Positions 23,901-36,824 of a stretch of DNA of 64,000 nt are shown one piece after another. Positions within the stretch are counted from its first letter, which is position 1. Every line of letters begins with the position of its first letter. This stretch comes from Rotaria sordida. Taxonomy: Eukaryota; Rotifera; Eurotatoria; Philodinida; Philodinidae. Under the pieces are notes generated by a model, which made no database searches, was not told where the DNA came from, and saw only the letters and a program-made list of their open reading frames with translations. The position numbers and the translations under genes were made by a program. The DNA lies in contig CAJNOL010000084.1 in the NCBI GenBank assembly GCA_905250125.1, forward strand, positions 104,576 to 168,575. The letters run 5' to 3'.

Positions 23901-26343
23901 AGAAAGAATGTGAGTCACAAAAACAGAGTAAGATCGTACAGCAGAAATTGTTCTAATTTTTAGTACAGTATAAAATTAACGAATCTTCATATCTCTAAGG
24001 CCTTGTAGGCGAACTTTTATTATACAATAGAAGACTTTTATAGATATTCGTTCTTTTCTCCTCAATCTTCATACCAAAAGAATCTAGCAATTAATTTCAA
24101 TAGAATACGATCAATTTTATTCATTTGACATTGTTCTGAAACCCATGGTTTTTTTTCACGGCATGTACATGCATATTGATATGTAGCTTTATAAATTTAT
24201 TTCTTTGTTTCTATCCATTCTGTTTTCAGTGATCCCTTCCAACGTGTACAGTTTTCACCACAGAGAGAGAACACAACGATAATGACTTAATCTGGATCAA
24301 CATTCGTTTTATCAAGACCAACAACAACTCCTCGACTTTCTTTACCTTCATTGTCTATTTTTAGTGATATGAGATCCGCAAACCCTTTGTTATGATCACT
24401 GAGAGAACAGCATTAGCAAGCTCATATCAGATCCGGTTTAGGAGTTTCTACTGAATAATTTTTAAATAAGAACATATGAATGTGACTGCATTGATGCGGA
24501 TTTCTGTAAAAAGAAAACCACATGACTTTCATTAGCAAATGTTTTATAAGTGCCAGTGCGATAAAATCATTAGTCTTCGGGTAATCATTTGATATAGCTG
24601 ACAAGACTTAGATGCTAGTGGCGAAATATTCTGATACAATAATTTATATCACATTCCAGTTTAGGAGACTTTTGTTGTGAAAGAAAAATTATATGAATTT
24701 TGTGAATGATCTATAATCAAGATAGGTGTCTGTTTCACTGCAGTAATTACACTTGTCTAGCTCTATGGAAGGACATGCCCTCGTAACCTCTTGAAAAAGC
24801 TATCTAACGAACTGTAAAAGAAACTAGTTCAAACTCTTGTCCAGAGAAATGACAAGAGAAAGAAGTGGTACTATACGCAAAATTAGAACGCTTTGTTCGT
24901 GTGGTCTTACACTCTTCTACTGATCTACATTCTTTTGACTTTGACGATTCTAAAGTTTCATACCTTGTTGAAAGAGCTATCTAACCAGTTCTGATAGAAG
25001 CTAGCTCCCTGCAGATCATATCTAGACAATAGTTTTGAGAGCTTTAATATGTCTTCATTATCCAATCTCGCTCAGATCATTTCAGATATTGGAGTGCTAC
25101 ACTTTTTGCACCCCGTTCAATTCTCCCAATATTTATCTAGATAGAAGCATAGTCTTACATAATGCCTTGATCAACTCTGATAGCTAAATAATATAGTTTT
25201 ACGACTAATCCATGTTCAAAAAAATTCTCAAAAATTCCTTGAACTCATTACCAACATATTTGCTAGCTTGAACACTTTCATTCAATATATCATTGGTGCT
25301 GGTGAATATATAGTGAATAATTTCAATGAGCTGCATCAGGTTCCTCTACACCAGCATTCTTTTTAGGTGACCTATGCCGATACGAGCGGCATACCTAAGA
25401 GAAATCTTTACCTCTTCTCTAAGAGATTTCTCATCGAACCAGGAGTGTCCCGAGTGTGAAGAGGAGTCAGAGGTGACTTCCTACTCAATCTTGAATTATT
25501 TTCGTTTTTCATCAGTGAAACTGAACGATTTTCCTCTTTTTCTTTCTTCACTAATCCCCGCAACATGAGTTGATACCGCACAACGTTGTGAGCCCTACCT
25601 TCTCTCAGTAGTCAAACCCTACCACCGAATCTTGATGACTTCGGGACGTCTCTGCATCTGATCATGTCAATAACCTTGAATCACTCAGTTTCGTTTGATT
25701 CTAGTTAAAAAGGACAGAATTTGAGTCTCTAAGCAATAGACAATTTCAACGATATTATCGAACTAAATGAAAAGAAAGTTACGATTGCTTCATAATTGAA
25801 AGTCCTTTTTTTTTTAATTATTTATTTTCATGAATTTTTCCTTCAGACAAAACTACCTTTTACGTTCAACTTCTGCTTTCGTCAACTTCGAAAAAGAAAT
25901 CTGAAGAAGAATTTAAAACAAAATTTTCATCATCATCAATAATCACTTTTTATCAAACAGAACCATGTATCTATTTTCTTGAATCTATAAGTGAACCATC
26001 CAAAATAGGCAATGGTATACTTATTCTTCAATCGGATGATACTAATATCGATAATATAATCGATCGATTTGAACAGATTGATTCCATAAAACATATGTAC
26101 ATATGTTCAAAAAATGCTTTTAATATTCAATATCGAAGAATTATTCATGGAAAATTCTACAATGAAAACGATTTATATGCACAACTCTACTCTGATAATT
26201 TGTCTCATTCATTTATAAAAGCTAATGAACAAATTGATTTGTATAAAAATAAAAATGAAGCCAGTCGATATTTTCTACAAATGGAACAATTCTATAAACT
26301 TATGAAAGAATATCAAAATCAAGAAATAGATCCTCTGGAGTGA
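17993..26343 (+). CDS. Multidomain ADP-ribosyltransferase with receiver-like modules
   Basis: Exons: 17993-18457, 18517-18601, 18659-19170, 21438-22022, 22099-22915, 22983-23336, 25847-26343; phases agree and give 1104 residues. Residues 550-860 are an R-S-E-class mono-ADP-ribosyltransferase: QWYTRDSFLYRILNQALR, then YYRGQ with Arg 683, LISINTFFSTTS with Ser 710, and YEEEDEVLFALGSVFRI with the Glu-x-Glu pair near 764-766. All three catalytic elements are present, so it should bind NAD and modify a protein, by family precedent often arginine. Before it (residues 1-549) and after it (860-1104) are alpha/beta segments with hydrophobic strands ending in small or polar residues (KIYLISSYYS...VSNIHVAYLYS, GILILQSDD...IKHMYICSKN), a repeating receiver-like pattern; I infer sensing or partner-binding modules. 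There is no signal peptide, so it is probably cytosolic. Introns 3 and 6 are over 2 kb while the others are 57-76 bp. The 57-bp intron 2 is a multiple of three, so its retention keeps frame. Exons 1-3 could conceivably be a separate gene, but phases favour one. Confidence 0.72.
19415..19830 (-). repeat. Dispersed repeat, minus copy, inside ART intron 3
   Basis: Reverse-complement relative of 17105-17475. It lies inside the 2267-bp third intron and explains part of that intron's unusual length. The pair brackets the first three ART exons in opposite orientation. Confidence 0.72.
24776..25020. repeat. Degenerate tandem repeat in ART intron 6
   Basis: Two diverged units about 170 bp apart read TTGAAAAAGCTATCTAAC and TTGAAAGAGCTATCTAACC, each followed by a related GAACTG/AGTTCTG...GAAACTAG/GAAGCTAG segment. 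A hairpin, GAGAAATCT...AGATTTCTC, lies further along at 25397-25430. The rest of the 2510-bp intron 23337-25846 holds no recognised gene. Confidence 0.45.
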
Positions 26344-26464
26344 TAACACAAAATAACTTATAATAAACAATCCGATGAAAAAACTACATTGATTTTTCTT
26401 TTTTTTCTTTCATGTTGTTTTACTTATCATATTATTTGAAAAGATTTAATATGGTTTTTTTTCA

Positions 26465-26483
26465 GATTATAAAAGAATCCTAA
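26465..26483 (+). promoter_or_regulatory. Probable trans-splice acceptor and short leader
   Basis: A T-rich tract ending in CAG at 26465 is followed by an 18-nt leader and ATG. An AATAAA at about 26361 could end the preceding ART transcript. This arrangement is the usual signature of an internal cistron in organisms with spliced leaders. Confidence 0.5.
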
Positions 26484-27065
26484 ATGGATAAGAGATATTT
26501 TATTATTATTGATGAAACGGTGGAGTCTCAAGCACCTTTTTTCGCTCAAAATCCTATATTTCAAACATGGTTACGTGCTTATAATAATGTACCTGAAGCC
26601 TTAAAATTTATATCTCAAATAAAATTACCATATAGTATAAATGTATATCTAGCAAGAGATAATATTTTTGATGATGGTTTACCATCAAACATAAATGGTC
26701 AAATACCTACTCTTATTCAAACTTTAAATGATTTACAGACAGTTCATCTTGTTACTATATTTACTCCCAATATAAGTACTGATACTCAACCACAAATTCG
26801 TGCCGTTACTTCTTATCCAAGATTGATAAAAGACGTCATTTCAGTGGTCGATTTACATGGATATATGTGTTTAGAAGGTACATCCTATTTTGACCAGGAA
26901 ATATCTCGTTGTATTGTTACAAAAGAAGCACATCTTACACAAAATTTAAGTCAAAATAGAGAAGAATTAATGAAATATTTGGAAAGAGTTCATAATGATC
27001 GACAACAAATACTAAATGTTATAGTAGAAGAACATTTTAATAAGCCCAGTGAAGAATCACAATAA
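26484..27065 (+). CDS. Small receiver-like protein downstream of the ART gene
   Basis: Single-exon frame of 193 residues starting 140 bp after the ART stop on the same strand. No catalytic motif is seen. It has the same strand-helix pattern as the non-catalytic ART modules: KRYFIIIDETV, INVYLARDNIF, TVHLVTIFTPN, VISVVDLHG. The C-terminal 40 residues are charged and helical, possibly a coiled coil (LTQNLSQNREELMKYLERV). There is no signal peptide or membrane segment. A strong TTTTTTTTCAG acceptor (AG at 26464-26465) lies 18 nt before the ATG, which together with the short gap suggests a downstream cistron resolved by trans-splicing. It may regulate or partner the ART, or be a detached module; that is inference. 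It could also be a further ART exon set if the stop at 26341 were skipped, but the local start makes this less likely. Confidence 0.68.
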   Translation: MDKRYFIIIDETVESQAPFFAQNPIFQTWLRAYNNVPEALKFISQIKLPYSINVYLARDNIFDDGLPSNINGQIPTLIQTLNDLQTVHLVTIFTPNISTDTQPQIRAVTSYPRLIKDVISVVDLHGYMCLEGTSYFDQEISRCIVTKEAHLTQNLSQNREELMKYLERVHNDRQQILNVIVEEHFNKPSEESQ

Positions 27066-28714
27066 ACTGTCATTGATTTACATTTTGTTATATCGACGAT
27101 AAATAATATTTATTTTGAACAGCATTTTTACCGTCCATTAATTGAGATGTATGAATGTGTTGTATTATTATTTTTGTTTAAAACTTATGAGGTTATGATA
27201 TTCTTTTAAGACAAAGAACTAAATTACATTCTAATCTTCTAAACGTGTGACGAATTTATAGTATAAGTTATAATAAACAAAAGGCGTTTTGTGAGACTCG
27301 TTTAGAGTAGCATTAGTTTTTTTTCGATTAGTTCTTCTCGTCATAAGAAAATAGGACATTTTTTGAGAAAGTTTTAATAGTCATCTTGGACAAATTTCAA
27401 TATATACATTAAAAAAAAAGTAACCAGTGATATCATTCATTATAGTTGTTATAATACCATAATATTAGTAATTAAACTCTTCTTTTGTTAGTACAGAGAC
27501 AAATCTTTGACGGATCCACTTTTGTATAGAACATAAAAACTAACAGCGGCATCAAGATTTTCGCCCTAGGAAAAAGATTGAGTCCGCCTGAGACCTTCTG
27601 TAGGACCACAGTTAACAACAACTTAAAAGTTGTTAGAGCAATTCCTGTAAGATTAAAATGTAAAACATAATGTAGTTGCTGTTACTAATTACAGAGAAAT
27701 CGTTTTGTTCTATCTATTTTGAAACAATTCTTCACCATCTTTCTACTTAATCCTTAATAAATGCAATAAGGAAGTAATTTATACATTATAATGTGATGTT
27801 ACTGATATACTATCCATGATTGTATATTAATAACGTTTGTCACAGCCTGTGACACGAGGCGGGAGGGAAGCATTGCTAAGGTGTTTGTCACGGTCTGTGA
27901 TGAAGGAGCGACATTGCTAAGTATGTCTGTGAGAGGAGAAAAGGGTTCAAAGTTCTACATCTACACATCAACATTCCTTGTAGATCATATTTCATAAAAA
28001 AAAAAATTTCGAGGTGCTCAACCTTCTGTGGCACTGACACAAACAGAAATTTGTAGTAATTAATTCAGCATACTCTGCTACTAGTGTATATGATGTATTA
28101 CAGCTACTCAAATATGTTAGGATACTGTTAAGTAATTATCAAATACTTGAGTGCAAAGACTTCGAGGTACTTATTCAGCTGTTTAATTGAAATAGTTTTA
28201 CAGTGTAAATACATTAACCGTATCTTTTTTGTACCTTGCATTGAATACATTTGTAATCGATGCTTAATTAAGTATTTAAACAAGAAATCGATATTAAGAA
28301 AAAAAAATTTAGCTCATTTTGACTGTCATTTTTATTATGAAAGAAAATATGTTCTCTATTATCTTTAATAAGAAGCTCATAACTTCATTGTTTATACACA
28401 TATCTTTTTCTCTGATTATTCTAGGAAATTTTTATTATAAGAAAATTGTGTTATTTTTATGTAATTTATCATTATTATTTTTGTTTCATATTTCTAATAA
28501 ATTTTTGATACTTGATAAATTTTAATACGAGAATGTTCTAAATGACTTGATCAAGAAAATCATATACAATAGAAATATGACAAAAATCGACGTCTAGCGA
28601 CTCCCATCAAAACTCTTCGACTACTGAATTATTAAATCTCCAATGGTAAATGTGATTATGTAAGAAAATTTATTATTGTATAAATTTTTCTTTATTTTTA
28701 TTATTAATTTAATT
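27066..28714. other. Non-coding stretch with short repeats
   Basis: Contains a perfect small hairpin (AACAACTTAAAAGTTGTT at 27617-27634) and a two-unit tandem repeat at 27835-27921. Short open frames (28147-28368, 28319-28525) are AT-rich noise. The last 100 bases lead into the XPC start. Confidence 0.5.
27835..27921. repeat. Two-unit GC-rich tandem repeat with palindromic core
   Basis: Unit 1 (27835-27880) starts GTTTGTCACAGCCTGTGACA and ends CATTGCTAAG; unit 2 (27883-27921) starts GTTTGTCACGGTCTGTGATG and ends CATTGCTAAG. In unit 1 TGTCACAG faces CTGTGACA across the centre, a palindrome. The block is noticeably richer in G and C than its surroundings. Confidence 0.75.
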
Positions 28715-31700
28715 ATGAGTGGTTTAAGAAAATCATCACGAATACGTAAACCTATAACAACAATAGACCAAAATCTTGACGATGAAGAAGATGAACAAGT
28801 ATTTGTTACACCAAAATCAAAAAAAATTACTCAAACAATAGCATCAACTAAACGTTCATCAACGGATGATTATGATGAACAAGAAACAATAATACCGAAA
28901 AAAAGACAAAAGAAAAAATCATCATCATCATCATCAACAACAACAACTACAAAAACATCACCATATTTTAATAAAAAATCAACAACAAAGAAAACTACTA
29001 CCAAATCAAAAGGCAAAAAAAAGATTGAAAAAACAAATAATCAAAGTATTGATGAAAATGCAACATTATCTAATGATACTACTAATCTAACAACAACAAC
29101 AACAAGTAAGTTTAAATTAAGATTAAATATAAATTAATTGAATATCATTTAATTAGCAACAACACCAAACGATGAGAATAATACAGATTCCGATGATGAT
29201 GATGATGATGATGATGCATGGGAAAATGTTCATTCAAAGCCTAATGAAGAAGTTACTATTCAAAAAGTAATAAATAATAAATATATATTTTTCTAAATCT
29301 TCTAAAAAAAAAACAATTCTATTCTTAGTTACTTAAAGAACGTGAAGAAAATCAATCAAATAAAATTAATGATGAAGTTGAAGTAAATTTAACTAGTGAG
29401 GAAGTTGCTGCAACTCAAAGTAAACGAAAAAAAAATCTCAATTCTAAAGAACATCAATTAGAACTTTATTTAAAACGTGTATTAAAAAAAAATTTTTTAC
29501 AAAAACATAAACATCATATTGTTTGTAATCTTGGTCATGGTTTTCATTTAATAAAAACATATATAAATAATCAAGAATTGAATTCACTTATGTTTTCATT
29601 ATTTGATGAATCAATAACAAAAACACTTATTTATAATAATAAAACAACAAATATGAATGATATACATCGACTTGTTAAATATTTTAATGAAATTTTTATT
29701 CTTATTGATAAACCATCAAATGATATACAAGAAAATCAACCAATAACAATGAAAAAATTACATCAAGCTATGAGTGAACATCTTACTAATACTTTATCAC
29801 CTATACGAGTTATTCTTTTTGCTATATATGTTCGTCTTCTTCAATATGAATGTCGATTAGTATTTGCTGCTGATTTACCACCAATTAGACCACGACAAGA
29901 AAAAGATGAAAAATTTCATATACCACATGGTAGTCTTATAAAAAATATTAAGAAAAGAAAATCAACTATATCCGATGATGATAATAGTAATAGTAATAGT
30001 AATGAAGATACATCACGTCTTCATTCACATGATCATTCATCTGATTTATCTCGTATTGTTTCTTCAAATTCTTCAGAAATAGTTAAAAATAATCAAGCTA
30101 TTTCACCACCACCACCAACAACAACGACAACAAATTCTAAACAATTAAAATCTAAAATAAAAACACGTTCTTTAATGCCTCGATATTATTGGATTGAACT
30201 TTTTATTGAAACAATAGATGATGGTTATATTCCAATAGATATTTTTACATCAAAAATAAATTCTATAAAAGATTTTGAAGTTAATATTAAATTTCCAATG
30301 CTTTATGTATGGGCATTTGATACTGATTTATCTAGTTTATATGCTAAAGATGTAACAAAAAGATATTCACAAAAATGGTTAACAACACCTTATCGTACAT
30401 CACATATTGAACATAAAACAAATGGTGATTCAAAATGGTATGAAAAATTAATGAAAAAATATCAACCAAAAGATAAAAGAAAATCAACATATTCTCAATT
30501 TGAAAATAAACAAATTGAAAGTTTGTAAATTAATTTAATTTAATTTAATTTAATTTATTCTTGTCTTCAAAAAGATCAATTAGCTCAACAACCAATTCCA
30601 CAATCAAAAGCCGAATTAAATGGACATCCATTATATGTATTAAAATCTAAATTACTTAAATTTGAAGGAATTTATCCAAATGATACACCACCAATTGGGT
30701 GGTTTAAAGTAAGGAAATTAAATTTATTCCATAATAAGTACTTGAGATTGATTTATGAAGGTTAAATAAATCGATATTTAATATATTCCTATTTGAAAGA
30801 ATTAACAAGAGCAATGTAAGAGTAACATCAGTTAGATTGCTGATATTAACTAGGAACTGCATTTAAGTACAATAACTAGTAATATAAAGGATAGGGAGGC
30901 GATAGTAAGTTTACAACACATAGGCAGATAAATATGCATGGCGTTTCGATAACGATCATCAAACTGCAAATTATTTATATCAATTTGATCCAAAAGTAAA
31001 GGTCTTTAGTCGCAAATCTATTCTAGATTTGTTGCACTCCTACATGTTAGTCTTAAAATATTTTGAACGAGCATTGAAAGTTAGTGGATGTAGGTGCGGA
31101 TTAAGATACACAAAAGATCATCACTTACATTGAAATTCACACATCCGCAACGAATTGTCTGGTCATCATCCTAGTAAATAACATGTGTTTAAGAATAAGA
31201 TCATATTGACCTGTTAGAACTTAAAAATATATCAAATACTCTATTGTTTCTTGATTTATATTAAGAATATTTAAACATATTTTCAAAATGAAACTACTTA
31301 ATACTTTTCATATATATTGAACAAAAAATTTTAATGTTTAGGAAGAACCAATTTATTCTCGAGATAATATTCATATTTTACGGTCAAAACAAACTTGGCT
31401 TAAAGAAGCTCGACAAGTCAATCAAGGTGAAGAACCATACAAAATTGTTGACGGACGAATAAAAAATGTTAGTCTTCATTTAGGAATATTTTTTTTTGTT
31501 TATTATTATTTACTTGTCATTTTTAGATTGATCGTAAAATGGGTGTAACAATAAGACCTGAATTAGAATTATTTGGTGAATGGCAAACATCAGAATATAT
31601 TCCACCAGTAGCAAAAGATGGTATTGTACCATGTAATGAATATGGAAATGTTGATTTATTTAAACCGGAAATGTTACCGCATGGTTGTGTTCATATTGTT

Positions 31701-32144
31701 GAACCAAATGCAGCTCGACTTAGTAAAAAATTAGGAATTAATTATGCTGAAGCAATTACTGGTAAATAATTAATAAAAGAATTCTTTAAAAAAAAAACTA
31801 AAGAATGTTTTTTTTTTCTTGAAATTTAATTAGGTTTTGATGCACATGGTGGTGGATCTCATCCAGTAATGGAAGGTATTGTTATATGTAAAGAATATGA
31901 ACAAACTTTACGTGATGCAATTGAACAACAAAAACAAATAACTATTGAAAAAGAAATTAAGAAAAAAGAAGAACGAATTTATAAAAATTGGAGAAAACTT
32001 ATTCGAGGTTTAATTATTAAACAAAATCTTGCAAAAAAATATGCTGATGATGATATTGATGGAACAGAAATGGCAACTGATGCAAAATATCAATGGCCTG
32101 TATTACCAAAAGAAGATCACGATAATAATGAAGACTTCATGTAA
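28715..32144 (+). CDS. XPC: XPC/Rad4 nucleotide excision repair damage sensor
   Basis: Exons: 28715-29105, 29157-29266, 29329-30520, 30575-30708, 31342-31467, 31527-31761, 31834-32144; 832 residues (human about 940). The protein recognises helix-distorting DNA lesions in the nucleus and recruits the downstream repair complex, normally with a RAD23 partner. The N-terminus is basic and acidic low complexity with a run of eight Asp before AWENV. The transglutaminase-like region spans about residues 170-560 (HHIVCNLGHGF, IHRLVKYFNE, RYYWIELFIETIDDGYIPID, LYVWAFD, RYSQKW). The beta-hairpin domains follow: GHPLYVLKSKLLKFEGIYP, YSRDNIHILRSKQTWLKEAR, LFGEWQTSEYIPP, RNEFGN-like CNEYGNVDLFKPEMLPHGC, and AITGFDAHGGGSHPV. 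Catalytic residues of transglutaminases are not expected in this family. The junction after 30520 uses a weak GTTTGT donor and the acceptor may be 9 bases further on. The 633-bp fifth-exon-preceding intron carries a foreign coding relic (30913-31042). Confidence 0.95.
30913..31042 (+). pseudogene. Short coding relic inside XPC intron, copy 1
   Basis: An open stretch reading ADKYAWRFDNDHQTANYLY, then QFDPKVKVFSRKSILDLLHS, preceded by a CATAG that looks like an acceptor and containing a GTAAAG after DPK. A related copy at 42608-42702 keeps the same frame. Human XPC has no insertion here, so it is probably a relic of another, unidentified gene or element and not an XPC exon. Confidence 0.45.
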
Positions 32145-35100
32145 TAATATATTTTTGTTTGAATTTGGTGTAAAGTTATTAGGGATATTTTTTTTTGTTT
32201 CTTTTTATTCTTGCTATATTCAATATTTTTCTTCAAATAAAGAGCCAATATTTATATAACAACCAAAGCTAACATAATCTGAATAGTTTTCTTGTTTATG
32301 CAAAAAATACAAAATGTTATTGAGGTCTCTTTTTATGTTTTTCTAATGAAAAAATTGAATATCAATGAAATTAAATAAATAAGAGGAAGAAACAAACAAC
32401 CTTTGCTTTGTTAACTAATCAATATGAAGAATATCAATCATTGCTTTTTTTGTTGATATTATTAAAGATTATTTTCTTTCTGTTTATATGAATATATGTT
32501 GATGATAGATGTTTAACTTTTGAAAATTTCAATTCTCAACTAATTCACATTATTTTCAATGATAATTTGTTCATATATTGAAAACATTATTGTTGAAAAA
32601 TCATCGAAGAAGTTGTAGTCTAATAGGATTTCCTTTAAAACTTATGACCATTCTACTGATTTTTCAATGTAACTAAATTGAACGATGAAATTTCGCTCAT
32701 AAATAAATAATTATAACTTTTCAAAAATTTAATTAGTCTAAATCTTGAATTCATTCTTTGAATAATATCACGTACATTCAAACGAAAAATATCATTGCAA
32801 AAACAAGATGAATCAGTTGTGGATTTTTAATTGTAGATTCTCGAATCTACTTGCTTCGTAGAGATTCTAATTCTTTTTCTATTCAACACTAGAAATCGAC
32901 GGCAGTATTTCTAAAGAGCATAGGTATAAATTACAACGATGACATCTGATAACTATTTAAAAGCTTTTAAATTCCTCTGCAACCCTGTAAGTCTATTTTC
33001 GGCAGAACTATCGAAACTGTTCCAAAAATTTTCGATGTTTGTCGTCACCTTCTGTTTGAAAAATATGCTTTGTCTTTAGAAAAAAAGCGAGAAGTTTTTT
33101 TCATTTTTTTTTTCTTTGTTTGTACTTCTTCAATCGCGCATCCAAAAATGCTCGATGGAGCTTTATTGTAGGTGATCGCTTTCTTTTATTTAAAAGAACA
33201 TATGAAACTGCAATGCCTGGAAGAAGACGTTCGTTAAATTAAACTTTTTTATTATTATGAAAAAGTGTCCTATAAAAAAAAAAATTACCATTTTTTGAGA
33301 GCTTTTTGACGTATCAAGCTTGCCATCGTTTTTCTCCGCATAAAAAGTATCAAGTGAAGAAAAAAGGATAGAGTTAGACAGTGCAGTCTTACACGCACTT
33401 CGAATAAAAAAAAACACATTAAATATGTAGGACGAAGAGTCATAAAGAATTTAAGAATAACATATGAGCTATTTTTGACTTCAGTAGTCTATAAAGATTA
33501 GACGTTTTTCATTAGAAATAAAACACGACAAGAAAGAAAGATACAAAACTTTTTTCACACATCATTCTTATAGAATACTCTAAATATATAGTCTTCATTG
33601 TATTCAATTTAAAATTAGTTAAAAAATAAATCATTCAAACACATAAATTATACAACTAGGCAATTGATGCTGCATTTGAAACAAGGAAATAAAAAGATTA
33701 TTATTTATTTCTTCGATATGTATATTTAATCAATCGAAATGAATGTTTTTTTTTTTCTTTCAATTCGTTTGACTATTATTGAATAAATGATCTTTTAGTT
33801 TCATTTTGTCCGATTAAATCATAAATCGATGCATATGTTTATTTTGTCCATTTTATACTAGCGATTATAACGACATATTTTGACTCTATGATCAATTAAT
33901 ACGTATCGTTAGATTTCGACGATGATATAATTATGATTGACATTCTTTATCATAGTTTTATCATACAGACAATGATGAAAATTTGAAATCTTACAAATAA
34001 TCCGTATATACTTAATTATGATGGAACGTTTTGAAAGATTTGAAAAAAAAACATTGAAGTCAAATGGACAATGCTATTTTTGTAACGAAAAAGAGCTTTT
34101 ATTTAAGATTGTTTTTTTTTTGTAGAATCATAAGTTTTATACTTAAACATGTAATTTTTAGATGATTCATATCCTTCAGTCTATATTAATTTGAAATATA
34201 CATAAATAAAAGAAATTATTTTTTAAGTCTTTTAAAAAAAATAATATGAAAATTCTATGTGTTAATTAACTAAAATAAAGTTTGTTTACATCTTTTCAAT
34301 TTGAATTCTGTTTATAATTTCATCAAAATTATGACAAAGTCAAGTTTATTATATAATATTCTTTATAAATTATTTATAGTAAACCTTTCAGATTAAAAAA
34401 AAATGCATGCCTCATCAAATATAAACTTATTATGTTAACGTTTCCGTTGTCCTTGATTGTGTCAAGTGCGTTGTTAGGAAAAACAAGGTTGCATTTTTAA
34501 TTTTATTTCATGATATAATGCATGTATGGCTAATTATGTAATAGGAAAAAAAAAGTGTTGTTATATATAGATTTTTTTGCTTCTTTGAACTGAACTATGA
34601 AAATGTATTTATATATATTTGGTTATAATAAATGTTAATAAATAAGCCTTTTTTCTTTTAAATTTGTTATTGTTAAAAATAATAAATAACTTTTTTACTT
34701 AGGTTAAACAGGTGAATACTAATTTTTTTTTTATGTGATAAACAAGAAAGAAGAAGTATGAATCCAATTTTGTTCACTTTTTTTTACTAATCGACAACAT
34801 GCATACATATACTCAAGTTACAACATAGTTTTACTATCATCACGTGCCGACAAAATTTTAGTTAGAAAAGGTGACCTAAACCTTTCTTATCAGTTGCTTG
34901 CCTAAACGATGTAGTAATGTAAATAATAACTATAGAAGGAAAAATAATATCCAAATGCTACTATGTATAATCATATGGGTAAGAAAAAAGAATGAAAGGA
35001 AGAATAGCTTGATCTTTTCCTTCTCGCCACTTACAACCCGTTCTTTCCTTGAGTACATTTTATATTTTAGCAAAAAAAAAAGAAGAAGAAGAAGAAGAAG

Positions 35101-36824
35101 AAGAAGAATAAAGCCGGTTAACCTGTGTTATTTATTAAGCATAAATCATATAGTTGTGCTTTATCTTATTTCATGGTAAATTTTCTGATTTTTGTTTTTA
35201 ATTTTTATTAATCGTAATCGTCATGGATTAATACAATTAAGATTTTTATTTATTGGAATTTATTTTTGTCTTTTTTTTTGTTTTTTTACAGAGAAAAAAA
35301 TATTGTTGGTTCAAGAATAGATCCATTCACCAAGCGACTTAGTGTTTCTGTGTTTGTTGAATTACGATATAAGTCATAGTTAAAATGTGGTTCATAAAAT
35401 TTATTTCACGTGACATTCACTTGTTTCTCGTTGCACTGCAATAGATCATAAAAAGGACATTTGCCTTCTAACCTAGATACTAAGCATAAGTATAATGCAC
35501 TTTATAATATGTAATTATTTTCTGCATGAGTTATTAAGTAAACACATAAGATATAAGAGTGAAAGTTATTTCTTTTAACTTAAGTAGTCTATAAAAAGTA
35601 TTACTGAACTTTTTCTTTTGCAATAATGACTGTACTAAGTGAACAAAAAATTGTGCCATTTCAATCAATATAAGTTTTACTTAGTTATTCTTTTAAATTT
35701 AACTCTTAGTTGTTAACAATGTTGAAAAATTTGATTTCAATTAGTATTCATACAGAACAAGAAAAACACAAAATTCGACAAAAAAAATCACGAAAAAAAA
35801 ATTTTCAATTTAATATTCGCACTTTTTTTTTGCAGGCTACGCTACCCAACACACTATAACCATAACCTAGATTCACTTTTTTTTTGTTTTGTTTCTTTCG
35901 AATTATTTTTGTATTGGAGAATTCTAATTTAAAAAAAATCGACAGAGATGTATTATTCAATATTTTATGTTTTTAATTATACTTCCCAGACGTGAATAAA
36001 TTATCTAATAATCAACAATAGAAATCGATGCAAATTTTCAATTTACAAAGCATCTTGCTCTATGTTGTTTTTATTGCCAAATAATGAATGCATTGAGTCA
36101 GTTTGACATTTTTTTTAAATAGAATTCAGCAAGACAAAAGCATTCGTTATTTTTTTTTTGTTTTAAATTCTAATATTCTTTGCAAAAATAACTTCAAGAA
36201 TATTTGTAACTATTTTAATATGTATTCATCATTCGAGTTAGTACTGTTTTACATTTTCTCATATCTGTACGATAGAATAAGAGATATTTATATATGTGAC
36301 AAACTGATGTATTATTGTTCGACATAATTTGTTTTTTTCTTTCCCACATTTCAATCGAGACGAAAAAAAAATACAATATGGTAGTTATTAAAACACATCT
36401 ATGTTTATCGTTTTCACATTATTGTTATAGTATTATTAAACCAAACAATAAGGTAAATTTCAACACGTTTCATGACAATAAAACGTCTATATTCATGTTT
36501 TATTTTCAAATGAACGTGTCATAGTTGTAGTGTAATACATTCTGAATTTTCTTTTCATAGTACAATAGAATATTCCATTGTTTCTTTTGTTTTTTGTTAC
36601 ATTTTCATGATGTTTTTGAAATGACATTTATTTCGATTTCAAATGATATATCTATACACTAGTATCATAAGAATTTCATTATACTCTTGATGTTTGTACT
36701 TTTTGAATCTAATGTAGAGCTAACATAGTTTAGGAAATATTCGAATAGACAAGTTAAAAATCGAATGTTTCTTTTTTTTTTTTGTTCTTAACTATAATAC
36801 TTGTGAAATTTAGAAAAACCTTCC
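32145..36824. other. Long non-coding stretch
   Basis: About 4.7 kb of AT-rich sequence between XPC and the hAT-like relic. It includes a purine trinucleotide repeat (35080-35108) and two CACGTG E-boxes (34841-34846, 35407-35412). Open frames such as 33190-33417 (-), 34898-35179 and 36103-36327 are repeats or low complexity. Confidence 0.5.
35080..35108. repeat. (AGA)n microsatellite
   Basis: Uninterrupted AGA/AAG trinucleotide repeat producing a poly-Arg open frame; not coding. Confidence 0.9.

Noticed and set aside
34898..35179. 93-residue plus-strand frame with a poly-Arg block
   Set aside because: Driven by the (AGA)n repeat; no splice or domain support.
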